From Alkaliphilus sp. B6464 (GTDB lineage Bacteria; Bacillota; Clostridia; Peptostreptococcales; Natronincolaceae), in assembly GCF_018141165.1 (NCBI RefSeq), contig NZ_CP058557.1, forward strand, positions 62,001 to 126,000: a stretch of DNA of 64,000 nucleotides, read 5' to 3'. Below, one piece after another: positions 36,048 through 45,546 of this stretch. Below the pieces are notes generated by a model. That model did not search any database. It had not been told where the DNA came from and saw nothing but the letters and a program-made list of their open reading frames with translations. The position numbers and the translations under genes are program-made. How positions within the stretch are numbered: position 1 is the first letter of the stretch; every line of letters begins with the position of its first letter.

Positions 36048-36210
36048 TCGTAATATAATTTTTACAAGGTATACAGCTTAAATCTATATGACTATTTTAT
36101 ATGAAAAGTGAAAATAATAACAGAGTATATTTTCCCAAAGTTTTCAACAAAAAACAGCAAAATATGGCTTTTGGGCATAAGAAAAATGCTATGCTTTTAT
36201 AATTATATAG

Positions 36211-36224
36211 GAAAGTATACTTTC
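36211..36224. promoter_or_regulatory. Perfect 14-bp palindrome between the Ter operon and the metabolite module
   Basis: GAAAGTATACTTTC lies about 165 bases before the aldolase gene and just past the terD operon terminator. It contains the same AAGTATA half-site as the palindrome before yceG at 41804-41820. Confidence 0.4.
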
Positions 36225-36232
36225 TTAGACAA

Positions 36233-36271
36233 TAAAAAAGCCAGTAGGAATATCAAACTCCTCCTACCGAC
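36233..36271 (-). terminator. Terminator of the TerD operon
   Basis: On the minus strand GTCGGTAGGA pairs with TCCTACTGGC and is followed by TTTTTTATTG. Confidence 0.85.
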
Positions 36272-36289
36272 TTATTACTAACCTATCTA

Positions 36290-36871
36290 CTAGCCTACCT
36301 GTAATCCATAGTTGGAACAAAGTGCAGCTAGTCCACCTTGAAATCCGCTTCCAACAGCGCTAAACTTCCATTCATTACCATGACGATATATCTCACATAC
36401 TACTATAGCTGTTTCTATAGAAAATTCCTCTGCTAAATCATATCGTAATACTTCTTCATCAGTATCTTGGTTTACTAAACGAACAAAAGCATTAGATACT
36501 TGTCCAAAGTTTTGTGCTCTTTGCAGTGCATCATGTATAGTAACTGTAATAGCAACCTTGTCTACGTGTGCAGGAACTTTGTCAAATTCTATTATAAGTT
36601 GTTCGTCATCTCCTTCTCCTTCACCAGTCCTATTATCTCCAGTATGAATAACCGAACCATTGGCTCCCTGTAGGTTGTTATAAAAAATAAAGTCCTTATC
36701 ATTATTTACTTTTCCATTTGCCCCTACTAAAAAGGCAGAAGCGTCTAAATCAAAGTCATATCCTCCAGAGTATTTGTTTGTATCCCACCCCAACCCTATA
36801 ATAGCCTTTTTAAGTCCAGGGTTAGTTTTAGTTAAGTCTATTCTTTGACCTTTAGATAAGTTAATTGTCAT
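36290..36871 (-). CDS. TerD family protein (third copy)
   Basis: The 193-residue TerD-domain protein has [24 protein letters not shown] and the acidic loop [14 protein letters not shown], which binds calcium in characterised TerD. It ends with [15 protein letters not shown]. It is nearly identical in layout to the copy at 38286-38867. TerD proteins belong to tellurite and general stress systems; their exact function is not settled. ATG at 36871 follows AAGGAG. Confidence 0.93.
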   Translation of the reverse strand: MTINLSKGQRIDLTKTNPGLKKAIIGLGWDTNKYSGGYDFDLDASAFLVGANGKVNNDKDFIFYNNLQGANGSVIHTGDNRTGEGEGDDEQLIIEFDKVPAHVDKVAITVTIHDALQRAQNFGQVSNAFVRLVNQDTDEEVLRYDLAEEFSIETAIVVCEIYRHGNEWKFSAVGSGFQGGLAALCSNYGLQVG

Positions 36872-36909
36872 ATAGTACTTCTCCTTCCTATTAAATGATT
36901 TTATATAGT

Positions 36910-37515
36910 TTAGAACTTTTTAATAATTTCTCCCAAGGAAGTGTCTTGGGTCCCCTCTCCAATAGCCCCGAATTTCCACTCGCTACCGTGTCTATATATT
37001 TCTCCTACCATCAATGCTGTTTTGCCACCATAGTTTTCTGTTAGATTATATTTGATAAGCTCTTGATTGTTGCTTGAATTAACTACACGGATATAAGCAT
37101 TTTCGATCATTCCAAAGTCTTGCTTTCGTCTAACACAATCATAAATATTTACAACAAATAGAAGTTTATGTATATTTGCAGGTATTTGGCTAAGTACTGC
37201 GATGATCTCCTCGTCATCTCCATCTCCGTCTCCAGTTAAATTATCTCCAGTATGCCACACACTTCCGCAGCTACTTCTTAAATTGCCAAAATATATTAGA
37301 TTTTTATTTGATACTAATTTATTATTTTCATCCAGCATTAATACAGAAGCGTCACAATCTATTTCAGCCGCCTTGCCACCACCTAAAAGCCCACCAAAAA
37401 GTCCACCTTTTTTTTGCTCAACTGGGTCCCAGCCTAGTCCTATCATTATTTGAGATAAGCCAGAATTTCCCTTTGTCAAATCTACTCTTTGTCCCTTTTG
37501 TAAACTAATCGCCAT
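36910..37515 (-). CDS. TerD family protein, variant (second copy)
   Basis: The 201-residue TerD protein differs from the other two. It has a Gly/Lys insert [15 protein letters not shown] after GLGWDP, and CDASVLML in place of the usual DLDAS. The acidic loop [14 protein letters not shown] is kept. In Bacillus yceCDE-type operons one of the three paralogues carries such an insert. It lies 38 bases before the third copy. Confidence 0.92.
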   Translation of the reverse strand: MAISLQKGQRVDLTKGNSGLSQIMIGLGWDPVEQKKGGLFGGLLGGGKAAEIDCDASVLMLDENNKLVSNKNLIYFGNLRSSCGSVWHTGDNLTGDGDGDDEEIIAVLSQIPANIHKLLFVVNIYDCVRRKQDFGMIENAYIRVVNSSNNQELIKYNLTENYGGKTALMVGEIYRHGSEWKFGAIGEGTQDTSLGEIIKKF

Positions 37516-37573
37516 ATTGCTCCCTCCTCTCCAGTTATTTAATATAAATTAAGTATTGAAATTATTTATATAT

Positions 37574-38254
37574 TTATTTACCTGATGGTATGAATTGTCT
37601 AATCCAAGCACCAAAACCTCTAGGATTTCTAGTTTGAATTAGCACTGTTCCAGGACCTCTAAATCTACACACTAAGCTTTCACCAGATGTCCAGCTGGAT
37701 ATCCATCCTGAAGAAGCTTTTTCTATGTTATATTGCATATAGTCTGGCCAAGCTACTAGGTGACTATTATCTATTATTACCTCTTCTCCTGCTTCTAAGT
37801 TAATTGGATGTATAGCCCCATAGGAGTTAATAAAAACCGTACCTGTACCACGTACTTTTAGTATAAAGAAACCTTCCCCAGAAAAAAGTCCTCTTGTTAG
37901 GTTCTGCATTTGAGTATCAACAGATATAGAGTCTGAAGCTGCTAAAAATCCATCCTTTTGCACACATAGACCGTAGCTTCCATCTAGCTCTACATCTACA
38001 ATTCCACCTGGAACAGAAGGTGCAAGGAGTGCTTCACCAGGTCCTCTATTTGCCGCAAGAGTTTGAAAGAAAAACTTTTCCCCCGCAAGCATTCTACCTA
38101 AACCTTTAAAAAGTCCACCCTCTAGCTTTCCATCTAAATCAATTGTACTTGACATAGACACCATAGCATCGGATTCTGCTTTTATTCTTTCTCCTTTTTG
38201 TAAATTTATCTTTACAATTGGAAAAGCGTTTCCATACAAGATTTCATATTTCAT
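37574..38254 (-). CDS. AIM24/TIGR00266 family protein
   Basis: The 226-residue protein is a beta-rich AIM24 (DUF124) member: INLQKGERIKAESDAMVSMS, the Gly-rich GGLFKGLGRMLAGEKFF, GFLAASDSISVD and LVCRFRGPGTVLIQTRNP. The family is linked in bacteria to Ter loci and in fungi to mitochondrial structure; the mechanism is unknown. It sits between two terD genes in one operon. Confidence 0.9.
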   Translation of the reverse strand: MKYEILYGNAFPIVKINLQKGERIKAESDAMVSMSSTIDLDGKLEGGLFKGLGRMLAGEKFFFQTLAANRGPGEALLAPSVPGGIVDVELDGSYGLCVQKDGFLAASDSISVDTQMQNLTRGLFSGEGFFILKVRGTGTVFINSYGAIHPINLEAGEEVIIDNSHLVAWPDYMQYNIEKASSGWISSWTSGESLVCRFRGPGTVLIQTRNPRGFGAWIRQFIPSGK

Positions 38255-38285
38255 TTAATTTTCCCACCTTATTTTTAACTAGTTA

Positions 38286-38867
38286 TTATCCTACATTTAC
38301 TCCAAAATTCCTACAAAGGGCAAAGAGACCACCTTGGAAACCACTTCCAATAGCATTAAACTTCCATTCACCTTGATGTCTATATAGTTCTCCTACAACT
38401 ATAGCAGTCTCGATACTAAAATCTTCACCTAAATCGTATCTAATTAATTCCTCTTCATTTTCTTCTTTAAATACACGGATATAAGCATTAGATACTTGTC
38501 CAAAGTTTTGTGCACGTTCTTCTCCATCATGGATAGTTACAGTAAATGCAATGCGCTCTATACTAGCAGGAACCTTATCTAATTCTATTCTTATTTGCTC
38601 ATCGTCTCCATCACCTTCACCAGTAAGGTTGTCTCCTTGGTGAATAATTGAACCAGACTTATCCTTTAAATTGTTATAAAAAATAAAATCGTGATCTCCA
38701 CTTACCTTACCATCACTTCCTAAAAGAAATGCTGCAGCATCTAGATCAAAAGCACTGCCTCCATCATATTTATTTGTATCCCATCCAAGACCTACTACAA
38801 CTTTAGATAACCCTGGATTTCCCTTAGTCAAATCTACCTTTTCACCTTTTTTTAAACTAATAGCCAT
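38286..38867 (-). CDS. TerD family protein (first copy)
   Basis: The 193-residue TerD protein has [23 protein letters not shown] and the acidic loop [14 protein letters not shown]. Start ATG 38867 ([13 protein letters not shown]) is aligned with the other TerD starts and has AGGGA upstream, so the extra N-terminal codons up to 38915 are not used. It is the first terD in the operon, after telA. Confidence 0.93.
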   Translation of the reverse strand: MAISLKKGEKVDLTKGNPGLSKVVVGLGWDTNKYDGGSAFDLDAAAFLLGSDGKVSGDHDFIFYNNLKDKSGSIIHQGDNLTGEGDGDDEQIRIELDKVPASIERIAFTVTIHDGEERAQNFGQVSNAYIRVFKEENEEELIRYDLGEDFSIETAIVVGELYRHQGEWKFNAIGSGFQGGLFALCRNFGVNVG

Positions 38868-39005
38868 CACTATCCCTACTTTCTTCGTTTTTATTATTCT
38901 TAAATAAACATTCATGATCTTTAGTATTTATTATTTAAAACTTAAAATATTTAATATTAAATTTAATTTTATTAATTTTAGTCAAATTTGTCAAGTAAGG
39001 TATTA

Positions 39006-40085
39006 TTATCTTTTACTCTCTAATTGATGTTGAAGCTCTAATAGCTTCTGTCTACTTGCATCACGATTTTGCCTATTTTCTTCTTCTATTTGTTTAGTTT
39101 CTTCAATACCTCTTACTATAGTTTCAAAGGTTTTTTCAAGAGTTTCAATTTTAATGCTAGACCCTGATGTTAATCTTGCAATATCTACAGATTGACTAGC
39201 AATATTTTGAGCATTTCTCATTAGCATTTCATTTGTTTTATCGTCTAAAGCTTTCATTGCATCTGCTTGTATTTTTTGTCTCTTTATAGCAATTGCCTGT
39301 ATAAGCCCTGACTTAAACACAGGGATAGTTACTACAAATGCACTTCCGATTTTACGTAGTAGATTATAGTTACCTCTTTGAATTAGCTTAATTTGAGGTG
39401 CTGTTTGTAATGCAACCATTTTAGCCATTTCTAAGTCATATACTCTTTGCTCTACCATTTCAAGTGCTTGTAGTCCATTTTGTAGATTAATTGCTTCCAT
39501 TTGATCTCCAGAAGCTGCTCTTTGCTCTAATTGTGGTATAATTTGGGTTCTCATATTATCAGTTATTATATATCCTGCTTGAATATATTTTTCAAGATTT
39601 TCATAGTACTCTAAATTTTTTTCAAACATTTCTTCAAGCATATTATTTGTTTTTGTTATTTCATTTTCATATTGCTTAATTTCTACATAAATTTTTGAAA
39701 TTTCTTTATCCATCGTCTGATACTTTTCAAGCAATTTGTTAATATCATCTTTGACTTTGTTAAATATTTTTTCAAAAAGTCCTGGTTTTTTATCTTCAAA
39801 ATCCTTTTTATCAAACTTACCCATTATAGAGTTTAATTGCTGTAACATCTTCCCACTATCTTCTACGGAAGAGTTACTAATAGAAGCCAAAATACGATCA
39901 CTAAATTTTGAAATTTCAACAGCAGTGTCTTGTCCAAAAGACATAATAGCTTGAGCATTTCTTATATCCAATTGAGTTGCTAATTTTTGCACCTCTGGAG
40001 AGGCCTTTACTTTTACAGCGACTTCATTAACTTTCTTTTCCAAATCAACTTCCTGCATCTCAAAGTTTCCATTAATTTCGTTCAT
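39006..40085 (-). CDS. yceH: Toxic anion resistance protein TelA/KlaA (YceH)
   Basis: The 359-residue protein is largely helical, with long coiled-coil stretches. It has the TelA features ADAMKALDDKTNEMLMRNAQ and the early SFGQDTAVEISKFSDRIL. TelA proteins confer resistance to tellurite and bacteriocins in some hosts, by an unknown mechanism. It follows yceG by 36 bases, with ATG at 40085 after GGGGG. Confidence 0.92.
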   Translation of the reverse strand: MNEINGNFEMQEVDLEKKVNEVAVKVKASPEVQKLATQLDIRNAQAIMSFGQDTAVEISKFSDRILASISNSSVEDSGKMLQQLNSIMGKFDKKDFEDKKPGLFEKIFNKVKDDINKLLEKYQTMDKEISKIYVEIKQYENEITKTNNMLEEMFEKNLEYYENLEKYIQAGYIITDNMRTQIIPQLEQRAASGDQMEAINLQNGLQALEMVEQRVYDLEMAKMVALQTAPQIKLIQRGNYNLLRKIGSAFVVTIPVFKSGLIQAIAIKRQKIQADAMKALDDKTNEMLMRNAQNIASQSVDIARLTSGSSIKIETLEKTFETIVRGIEETKQIEEENRQNRDASRQKLLELQHQLESKR

Positions 40086-40121
40086 TATAATTCCCCCTAT
40101 GCTTTAAATATTTAAGCTTAA

Positions 40122-41750
40122 CTATTGAAAAAACCAAAAGAAGCCTTTCTTCAATGTACTTTTGTTTTCTTCCTGTTTGTTTCTTTGAGGTCTTAAATCA
40201 AATTTAAAATCCTCTAGTTTATGAATATCATAATAATACTTATCTATACCATTCTCAATATTATTGTAACCAGTTGGGGTTAATATTACTATATCGAATC
40301 CAACAAGATGAAGAAAAGCAATTATTATTATATCCTCATCACTAAATATACTTTCATTACCATCAAAAATAACTAATTTAGGTATCTGGAGTGGGTAATC
40401 AAATTTTTGTAGTAAATCTAAATATATTTTGTCTAACCCTAAAATAGTATATAAAGCTTTAGTTTTAAAATCATTAGTAATTTGAAATGTAAATAAATCT
40501 GTTGTAACCACTAATTCATCTATTTTATCTAAAATTAAATTTTGCACTGAAGTTCTAAGATAGCCAAAGCGATATTCACGAATACTCTTTACCTTTTCTT
40601 TATTAAGACTACCATCTAGATTAAATACACCCTGAGTTACAGCAAATCCCCTTGGCCTATTAAAAGGTATTTTTTCAATTAAAATTGTTGTATCTTCTTT
40701 AGCCATTAATTTTTCAAAGTTATCCCAATACTCATTTAAATCTATAGTTGTTCCGCTAATCTTTGCAAATATATTTGGTATATATACCCTACCATCCCCT
40801 ACTTTAAAACCTTCTCTAAATCTTGCTTCTTCTTTCCATAGTATAAACAGCTCTTCATGAGTTGTTCTAAGAGGGCGGGATACAACTTCATAATCTTCAA
40901 ACTGCCAAGGCCTATAAACTCCACTGTCTTCTGTATGAAGAACTTGGTCTATTTCCCTAGAAGCTCTATATGCCACTGTCTCTCTACGTATTGCCCTAGG
41001 TGCATTAGGAAAAGGCCTCAAAGATTCTCTATATGGGTATTCCACCAAATTTGAATATACATCTATACCTTCAATCTCATTAAATCTACTTCCATCATTT
41101 GTGTGAAAATATAATACATCGAATCCAAGTAATGAAAGAAATATTAAAAAATATACTTCATCTCTTTGAATATCTCCATAAAATAGAACCTTCGGATTGG
41201 TATTCCCATATTCATAAGCCTTTAAAAGATTAATAGCATATTTCTGAGTCCAATACAAAAACTTAATATAGAAGTTTTTAACTATATTCATATTCGTCTG
41301 ATTTCTCATAAATATATCTAATAATATTGTAAGTTTATCTTTAATTAACTGGTCTTTAACTAAATTAATAGATGAAATAACATCACTTTTCAAAGTAGAT
41401 TCTACAATAATTTTAGCACTAGACAAGCCAGTTTTTTCCGCATTACTCCAATAATGATTAGTCTTTTGAATAAATCCATTATCAATAAACTTATCAAAAC
41501 CTCTATCTATTTTTAAGTAAATATCTCCTAATTCTTTTAATTTACTATGAAGCTCAAGTAGCTTTTGTTCATAGGTATTTTTATCTTCAATTCCAATTAT
41601 TCTATAGAAAAAAACAGGAGTAACCATAAGTCGTTGGTTAAAAGCAAAACCCCTTCTTTCCTTTGGAAGTGTAAAAATATCCTCATATACATTATCAGTT
41701 TTTCCACTAATTGTATTTATAGCAAGTTGAGCAAATTGTACTTGTTCCAT
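40122..41750 (-). CDS. yceG: YceG family protein of the Ter/Tel stress operon
   Basis: The 542-residue protein matches the YceG group (B. subtilis yceG lies in the yceCDEFGH stress operon). Two repeated Rossmann-like segments each end in a similar pattern: FLSLLGFDVLYFHTNDGSRF and FLHLVGFDIVILTPTGYNNI. It has a short, hydrophobic C-terminus ending FFWFFQ. The function is not known. It is the first gene of the operon yceG-telA-terD-AIM24-terD-terD. No terC-like gene is seen here. Confidence 0.85.
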   Translation of the reverse strand: MEQVQFAQLAINTISGKTDNVYEDIFTLPKERRGFAFNQRLMVTPVFFYRIIGIEDKNTYEQKLLELHSKLKELGDIYLKIDRGFDKFIDNGFIQKTNHYWSNAEKTGLSSAKIIVESTLKSDVISSINLVKDQLIKDKLTILLDIFMRNQTNMNIVKNFYIKFLYWTQKYAINLLKAYEYGNTNPKVLFYGDIQRDEVYFLIFLSLLGFDVLYFHTNDGSRFNEIEGIDVYSNLVEYPYRESLRPFPNAPRAIRRETVAYRASREIDQVLHTEDSGVYRPWQFEDYEVVSRPLRTTHEELFILWKEEARFREGFKVGDGRVYIPNIFAKISGTTIDLNEYWDNFEKLMAKEDTTILIEKIPFNRPRGFAVTQGVFNLDGSLNKEKVKSIREYRFGYLRTSVQNLILDKIDELVVTTDLFTFQITNDFKTKALYTILGLDKIYLDLLQKFDYPLQIPKLVIFDGNESIFSDEDIIIIAFLHLVGFDIVILTPTGYNNIENGIDKYYYDIHKLEDFKFDLRPQRNKQEENKSTLKKGFFWFFQ

Positions 41751-41803
41751 AAGCCCAATTTTCTCCTCCAGTCATTTAACATATTATTTATTATAATTTT
41801 TCC

Positions 41804-41820
41804 TATACTTATAAAGTATA
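41804..41820. promoter_or_regulatory. Palindrome upstream of yceG
   Basis: TATACTT-ATA-AAGTATA lies about 55 bases before yceG, in its expected promoter region. It may be an operator, but the DNA is AT-rich and such palindromes arise easily. Confidence 0.35.
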
Positions 41821-41972
41821 CAGATTATTTAATTATAATTGTATCATAATTCTAATTTCTACGTTTACAAAATGATTCCTTTATTTAATTTTATAATCAT
41901 TTATTTTTACATATATTACAATTTGATTACATTTTTAAAAAATAGTAGTATTTTTTACCATAAATGTATATA

Positions 41973-41984
41973 CTACATATGTAG
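41973..41984. promoter_or_regulatory. 12-bp palindrome before the first small ORF
   Basis: CTACATATGTAG is a perfect palindrome about 36 bases upstream of the ATG at 42021. A possible promoter (TTGATT, 17 bases, TAGTAT) precedes it. Confidence 0.4.
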
Positions 41985-42020
41985 CGTTAATCATTTTAAA
42001 TTATGAAAGGAGGTCGTGTC

Positions 42021-42110
42021 ATGAAAAAGCGACAAATCATAGATTTATGCAATAACTATTTACAATTTAATAAGATATACACACGGCCTGTCTTTAACGT
42101 AAAAGACTAA
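42021..42110 (+). CDS. Small ORF of 29 residues with a very strong ribosome site
   Basis: The frame ATG 42021 to TAA 42110 encodes MKKRQIIDLCNNYLQFNKI followed by ten more residues. The ribosome site GAAAGGAGGT is close to the ideal sequence, so translation is likely. It is followed by the hairpin at 42180-42215. It may be a leader peptide or a small protein. I recognise no family. Confidence 0.45.
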   Translation: MKKRQIIDLCNNYLQFNKIYTRPVFNVKD

Positions 42111-42179
42111 CATATTTTTATGTCCATATATTAAAGATCTTTTTATAATGTTAGTTAAAACTATAAAGCAAATATTCAT

Positions 42180-42215
42180 GCCATAGGTTGTGTGTATAAC
42201 ATACCTATGGCTTTT
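42180..42215 (+). terminator. GCCATAGGT hairpin, first copy
   Basis: GCCATAGGT and ACCTATGGC pair around TGTGTGTATAACAT, followed by TTTTAT. The same arms recur at 42296-42329. Confidence 0.65.
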
Positions 42216-42295
42216 ATAATTTACATAAAAATTAACGGATAGTTTCTTTATTACTTCGTGCCCTTAATTATTTATGTCCAAAAGCAATTTATTCT

Positions 42296-42329
42296 AATAA
42301 GCCATAGGTAGGATTACCTATGGCTTATT
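42296..42329. terminator. GCCATAGGT hairpin, second copy
   Basis: A perfect 15-bp stem, AATAAGCCATAGGTA with TACCTATGGCTTATT, followed by a T-rich run on both strands. A third hairpin ATTCTAAGC-AAA-GCTTAGAAT is at 42346-42366. Confidence 0.65.
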
Positions 42330-42632
42330 ATTTTGAGCACTTGTGATTCTAAGCAAAGCTTAGAATTGAGTGCGACATAAAGTTTGTGAGTGTGAACGAA
42401 CAAATTTTATTTTGCTTTATTAAAAATCACATTGCATTCTATATACACATATAGATAGAAATTGGGAAGGGAGGAAATTTTAATGAAGGTGATTTTAACT
42501 TTATAGTAGCACTAATCAATTTAAATTTATTAAGAAATGGAGAGATGTAATATGATTCATTTAAATGAAAAAAATTATTCAGATATTTATCGTTTGGAAA
42601 AACAACAATATAATTTAGGAGGTAGAGTTTTC

Positions 42633-42830
42633 ATGTCATTACTGAGTTTATCCTTAAAGCTCGGCTATTTTAATGTAAATATTAGCATTAATAGAGATGA
42701 AGCTAAAAGAAAAGAGAAAGCTGCTAATGCACTTAGGCATGAGCTATTAGTTCAAGAAGCTATTGAAAGAAGAGCTAAAGCACAAGCAGATTATCATTAT
42801 ATAAATAGTTTTATACAATTATATAAATAG
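42633..42830 (+). CDS. Unknown 65-residue protein
   Basis: The ATG at 42633 follows TAGGAGG and begins MSLLSLSLKLGYFNVNISI, then a charged helix rich in Lys, Glu and Ala. The same frame is open further up to ATG 42552 (GGAGAG site), giving a possible 92-residue form. The N-terminal hydrophobic strand followed by a basic helix recalls YrzI-type small proteins, but the match is not secure. A terminator at 42854-42895 closes it. Confidence 0.6.
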   Translation: MSLLSLSLKLGYFNVNISINRDEAKRKEKAANALRHELLVQEAIERRAKAQADYHYINSFIQLYK

Positions 42831-42853
42831 TTTTATACAATAATTTGATTTAG

Positions 42854-42895
42854 AAACCCCAGTAGGTAGGTAAATTGCCTATCTACTGGGGTTTT
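42854..42895 (+). terminator. Terminator after the 65-residue gene
   Basis: AAACCCCAGTAGGTAGG pairs with CCTATCTACTGGGGTTT with one mismatch, followed by T. Confidence 0.85.
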
Positions 42896-42900
42896 ATAAC

Positions 42901-42948
42901 AAAACCATGTGTAAAGTGAATTTAACGATTCCTTTATACATGGTTTTT
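42901..42948 (-). terminator. Terminator after the anti-sigma gene
   Basis: AAAACCATGTGTAAAG pairs with CTTTATACATGGTTTT, just past the minus-strand stop. Confidence 0.8.
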
Positions 42949-42990
42949 GTCTATTCCTATTTATGACTTTCAAATGTAGCAAGCTATCTT

Positions 42991-44676
42991 TTATTTTTGT
43001 TTATATTTGTTTAACTCTAATAGTATACTTCCTGTAGCATTTCTATTTTCCTCATATCCTTCTATTTTAATAATTATAGATTTTATTTTTTCATCTAAAG
43101 TGTTCTTCAGTTTTAGTTCTTCTAATTTTTCTTCTTTGGTTTCATATTCGTAATAAATTACAGAAGCATAATTTACCATATAGCCCTCTGTAGGGTAATC
43201 TTTAAAAACTTGAGCTGTATTATTTGAAAGAATATCGTAGCTTAATACTTGTCTATCTTGGGAATCTTCTGGAAATAAAGGCTTTGTCGCATACCGTGTC
43301 TCTGTATATTCCTTATTATTTATAAAAGTCCCAAACATTAGTTTTTCAAAATATTTTTCGCCTAAATTATCCATTGAAACTCTAATAAGATTTTCGTCAC
43401 CTTGAACATTGTTTACTCTAATTTTGCTATTTAAATACTCAAAATCCTGTGGGAAAGGTTTATTTACATCTATTTCTAATGTTCTCTGTTCTTTAACAGC
43501 AATCTCATATCCATCCACGGCTATTTTAATTTTCTTTGGTATTTTAAAGTACATAGTATCAAAGGATATACTACCTTCAGTAGGAGCAAATTGGTTTTGC
43601 ATAGTGGAACCTTTTCCAAAACTTCCCATTTCACTATAAAGCTTTCCATCAGCTTCTATGGTAATATTTCTTAAAGACTTCAATATATACTCTGGGTCCT
43701 GCCTTTTATTAAATTCATAGGTCAACGTCATCATCGTTGGGGATACGATCAGTTTATCGAAGATAATTTTATGTCCATCTAGGTTCATCTCCTCATGAAG
43801 ATCAAAGATTACAGACCTTGAAAGCTGCACAGGAATCTTGACCTTCCATAGCCCATCAACTATTCGATCCCGATGCTTATCGTAATAATACTGGCCTCCA
43901 ATGGCATGGGGCAAGGATATTTCTTCATCTGAAATGATTTCTAGGGCGTTAATAACTAATTCTATCTCTTCATAATCCGAAGCTACAGGACTAAAGGCTA
44001 CTATTGCTCTAGTGATGTTTTTTTCTGGCGAATGAAGTAAAAACGCTCCTTCAATTTTAGATTTATCTGTAGATATCCCTGATTTGCTTGGAAAAAGATA
44101 ACTAAAATTGCCATTTGCAAATGTGCTTTGATTCCATCGTATGGGCGCATATTTTTTCTCCCCCTTTAAATCCTCAACTTCGATTAGAAGAACGGTATTC
44201 ATATCATCTGCGATAATGCTCTCTACAGTAATTTTAATGTCTCTATCTTCTGTCGTTAAATTTAATTTTTCACCATATCCATCTGCAATAAGCTGTTCTA
44301 TTGACTGGCTCTCTTCTAAACTTTTTCCCTTCCATATTTCAAAGTAAGATTTTATTCCTTCATCTGCAAAAACACTGGCTATTAATAAGGTTACTAGAAC
44401 AGATACTAAAGCGATATATCCTATTTTTCTATTTGGTCTCTTTCTTAGTTTTTTATTGTTCTCTACTTTATTTTTTACACTTTCCATAAAATTCTCAGGT
44501 ACTATTACGGTATTTTTCATCGATTCCATATAGCTTATACTTTCCCCAAGCTCCTTTAGGTCATCTTTACATTTACTACAAGCCTTAATATGAGTTTCAA
44601 TAGCTAAATAACTTTCTTCATCTAATGTACCATCTATATAATCTATTATTTTCTCCTCTACATCCTTACATAACAT
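42991..44676 (-). CDS. Anti-sigma factor with zinc-finger and DUF4179 domain
   Basis: The 561-residue protein starts with a zinc-binding anti-sigma domain: HIKACSKC at about residues 28-35 is the HxxxCxxC motif. One membrane segment follows (IGYIALVSVLVTLLIASVFA, about 85-104). The extracytoplasmic part is a DUF4179 domain and a second beta-rich domain. It should hold the partner sigma factor at the membrane until a signal arrives. It begins two bases after the sigma stop, with GAGGAGG upstream. Confidence 0.9.
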   Translation of the reverse strand: MLCKDVEEKIIDYIDGTLDEESYLAIETHIKACSKCKDDLKELGESISYMESMKNTVIVPENFMESVKNKVENNKKLRKRPNRKIGYIALVSVLVTLLIASVFADEGIKSYFEIWKGKSLEESQSIEQLIADGYGEKLNLTTEDRDIKITVESIIADDMNTVLLIEVEDLKGEKKYAPIRWNQSTFANGNFSYLFPSKSGISTDKSKIEGAFLLHSPEKNITRAIVAFSPVASDYEEIELVINALEIISDEEISLPHAIGGQYYYDKHRDRIVDGLWKVKIPVQLSRSVIFDLHEEMNLDGHKIIFDKLIVSPTMMTLTYEFNKRQDPEYILKSLRNITIEADGKLYSEMGSFGKGSTMQNQFAPTEGSISFDTMYFKIPKKIKIAVDGYEIAVKEQRTLEIDVNKPFPQDFEYLNSKIRVNNVQGDENLIRVSMDNLGEKYFEKLMFGTFINNKEYTETRYATKPLFPEDSQDRQVLSYDILSNNTAQVFKDYPTEGYMVNYASVIYYEYETKEEKLEELKLKNTLDEKIKSIIIKIEGYEENRNATGSILLELNKYKQK

Positions 44677-44678
44677 AG

Positions 44679-45248
44679 TTATTCCACCTCCTCTATATTA
44701 CTTCTTAGCTGCTTTAGACCTCTATATATTCGTGATTTTACTGTACCTATTGGTATATTTAATATTTCTCCTATTTCCTCTTGAGAATATCCACTAATAT
44801 ACTTTAAAGTCAATACCTCTCTATGGATATCCTCCAATCTATCTAATCCATCTTTTAACTCTAAATAAATATTATGCCCCTGTTGTACTTCAGTTTTATC
44901 CAAGTCCTCTATTATGCTAATTTTTTCTCTATTTCTTAATATTCTTTTACATTCATTTATGAATATTGAAGTTACCCATGTTTCAAAAAATCTCTCTTCC
45001 CTTAATTGACTAATGTTTTGGTAAACCTTCATAATAGTATTTTGGAACACATCTTCTACATCATAATGATTGTATAAGTAAGCCCATCCTATTTTATAGT
45101 ATTTGTCCTTCCTATTGTTGAACCATTCATACAAAGGCTCTAAGTTATTCTTTCCTATCTCCCTTTTCAGGGTTTTAAAGGAATTATTTATATCGCTACT
45201 ATTCGACATGGTAGCAGTGGATATTCTGGCCAGTTTATCTATATTCAC
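44679..45248 (-). CDS. ECF RNA polymerase sigma factor
   Basis: This is a sigma-70 family ECF factor of about 189 residues. Region 2 includes YNHYDVEDVFQNTIMKVYQNI, and region 4 includes SGYSQEEIGEILNIPIGTVK with SRIYRGLKQL. GTG at 45248 with AAAGGGGTGG is the best start; the ATG at 45266 is also possible. Coupled to the anti-sigma gene. Such pairs usually drive their own promoter and a small envelope-stress regulon. Confidence 0.92.
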   Translation of the reverse strand: MNIDKLARISTATMSNSSDINNSFKTLKREIGKNNLEPLYEWFNNRKDKYYKIGWAYLYNHYDVEDVFQNTIMKVYQNISQLREERFFETWVTSIFINECKRILRNREKISIIEDLDKTEVQQGHNIYLELKDGLDRLEDIHREVLTLKYISGYSQEEIGEILNIPIGTVKSRIYRGLKQLRSNIEEVE

Positions 45249-45476
45249 TCTTTCCACCCCTTTCATATAATTAGAGTTTCTAGTTATAGATAAAGTTCCC
45301 TTCAATTTATAATTCCATATAAAAAGAAAAACACCTACCATAATAACAAAGAGCTTAAGGAAAAATTACAAAAAACAATCTATGCCAAATTACCGGAAAT
45401 CATTGAATATATCCTATAAAATTTGTGTGGTATATTTTTTATATTTATAAAAGATGGGTATATAATCAATGATAGG

Positions 45477-45508
45477 ATAAGCTGAACCCATAAAACGGGG
45501 CAGCTTAT
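45477..45508 (+). other. Hairpin upstream of the recombinase
   Basis: ATAAGCTG-AA-CCC pairs with GGG-G-CAGCTTAT. It ends about 38 bases before the recombinase frame and is followed by TTCTATTTTG. It may be an RNA hairpin at the element boundary. There is no evidence of an attachment site. Confidence 0.35.
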
Positions 45509-45546
45509 TCTATTTTGAAAATCCATCAGCTATATAGATAGGAGGT

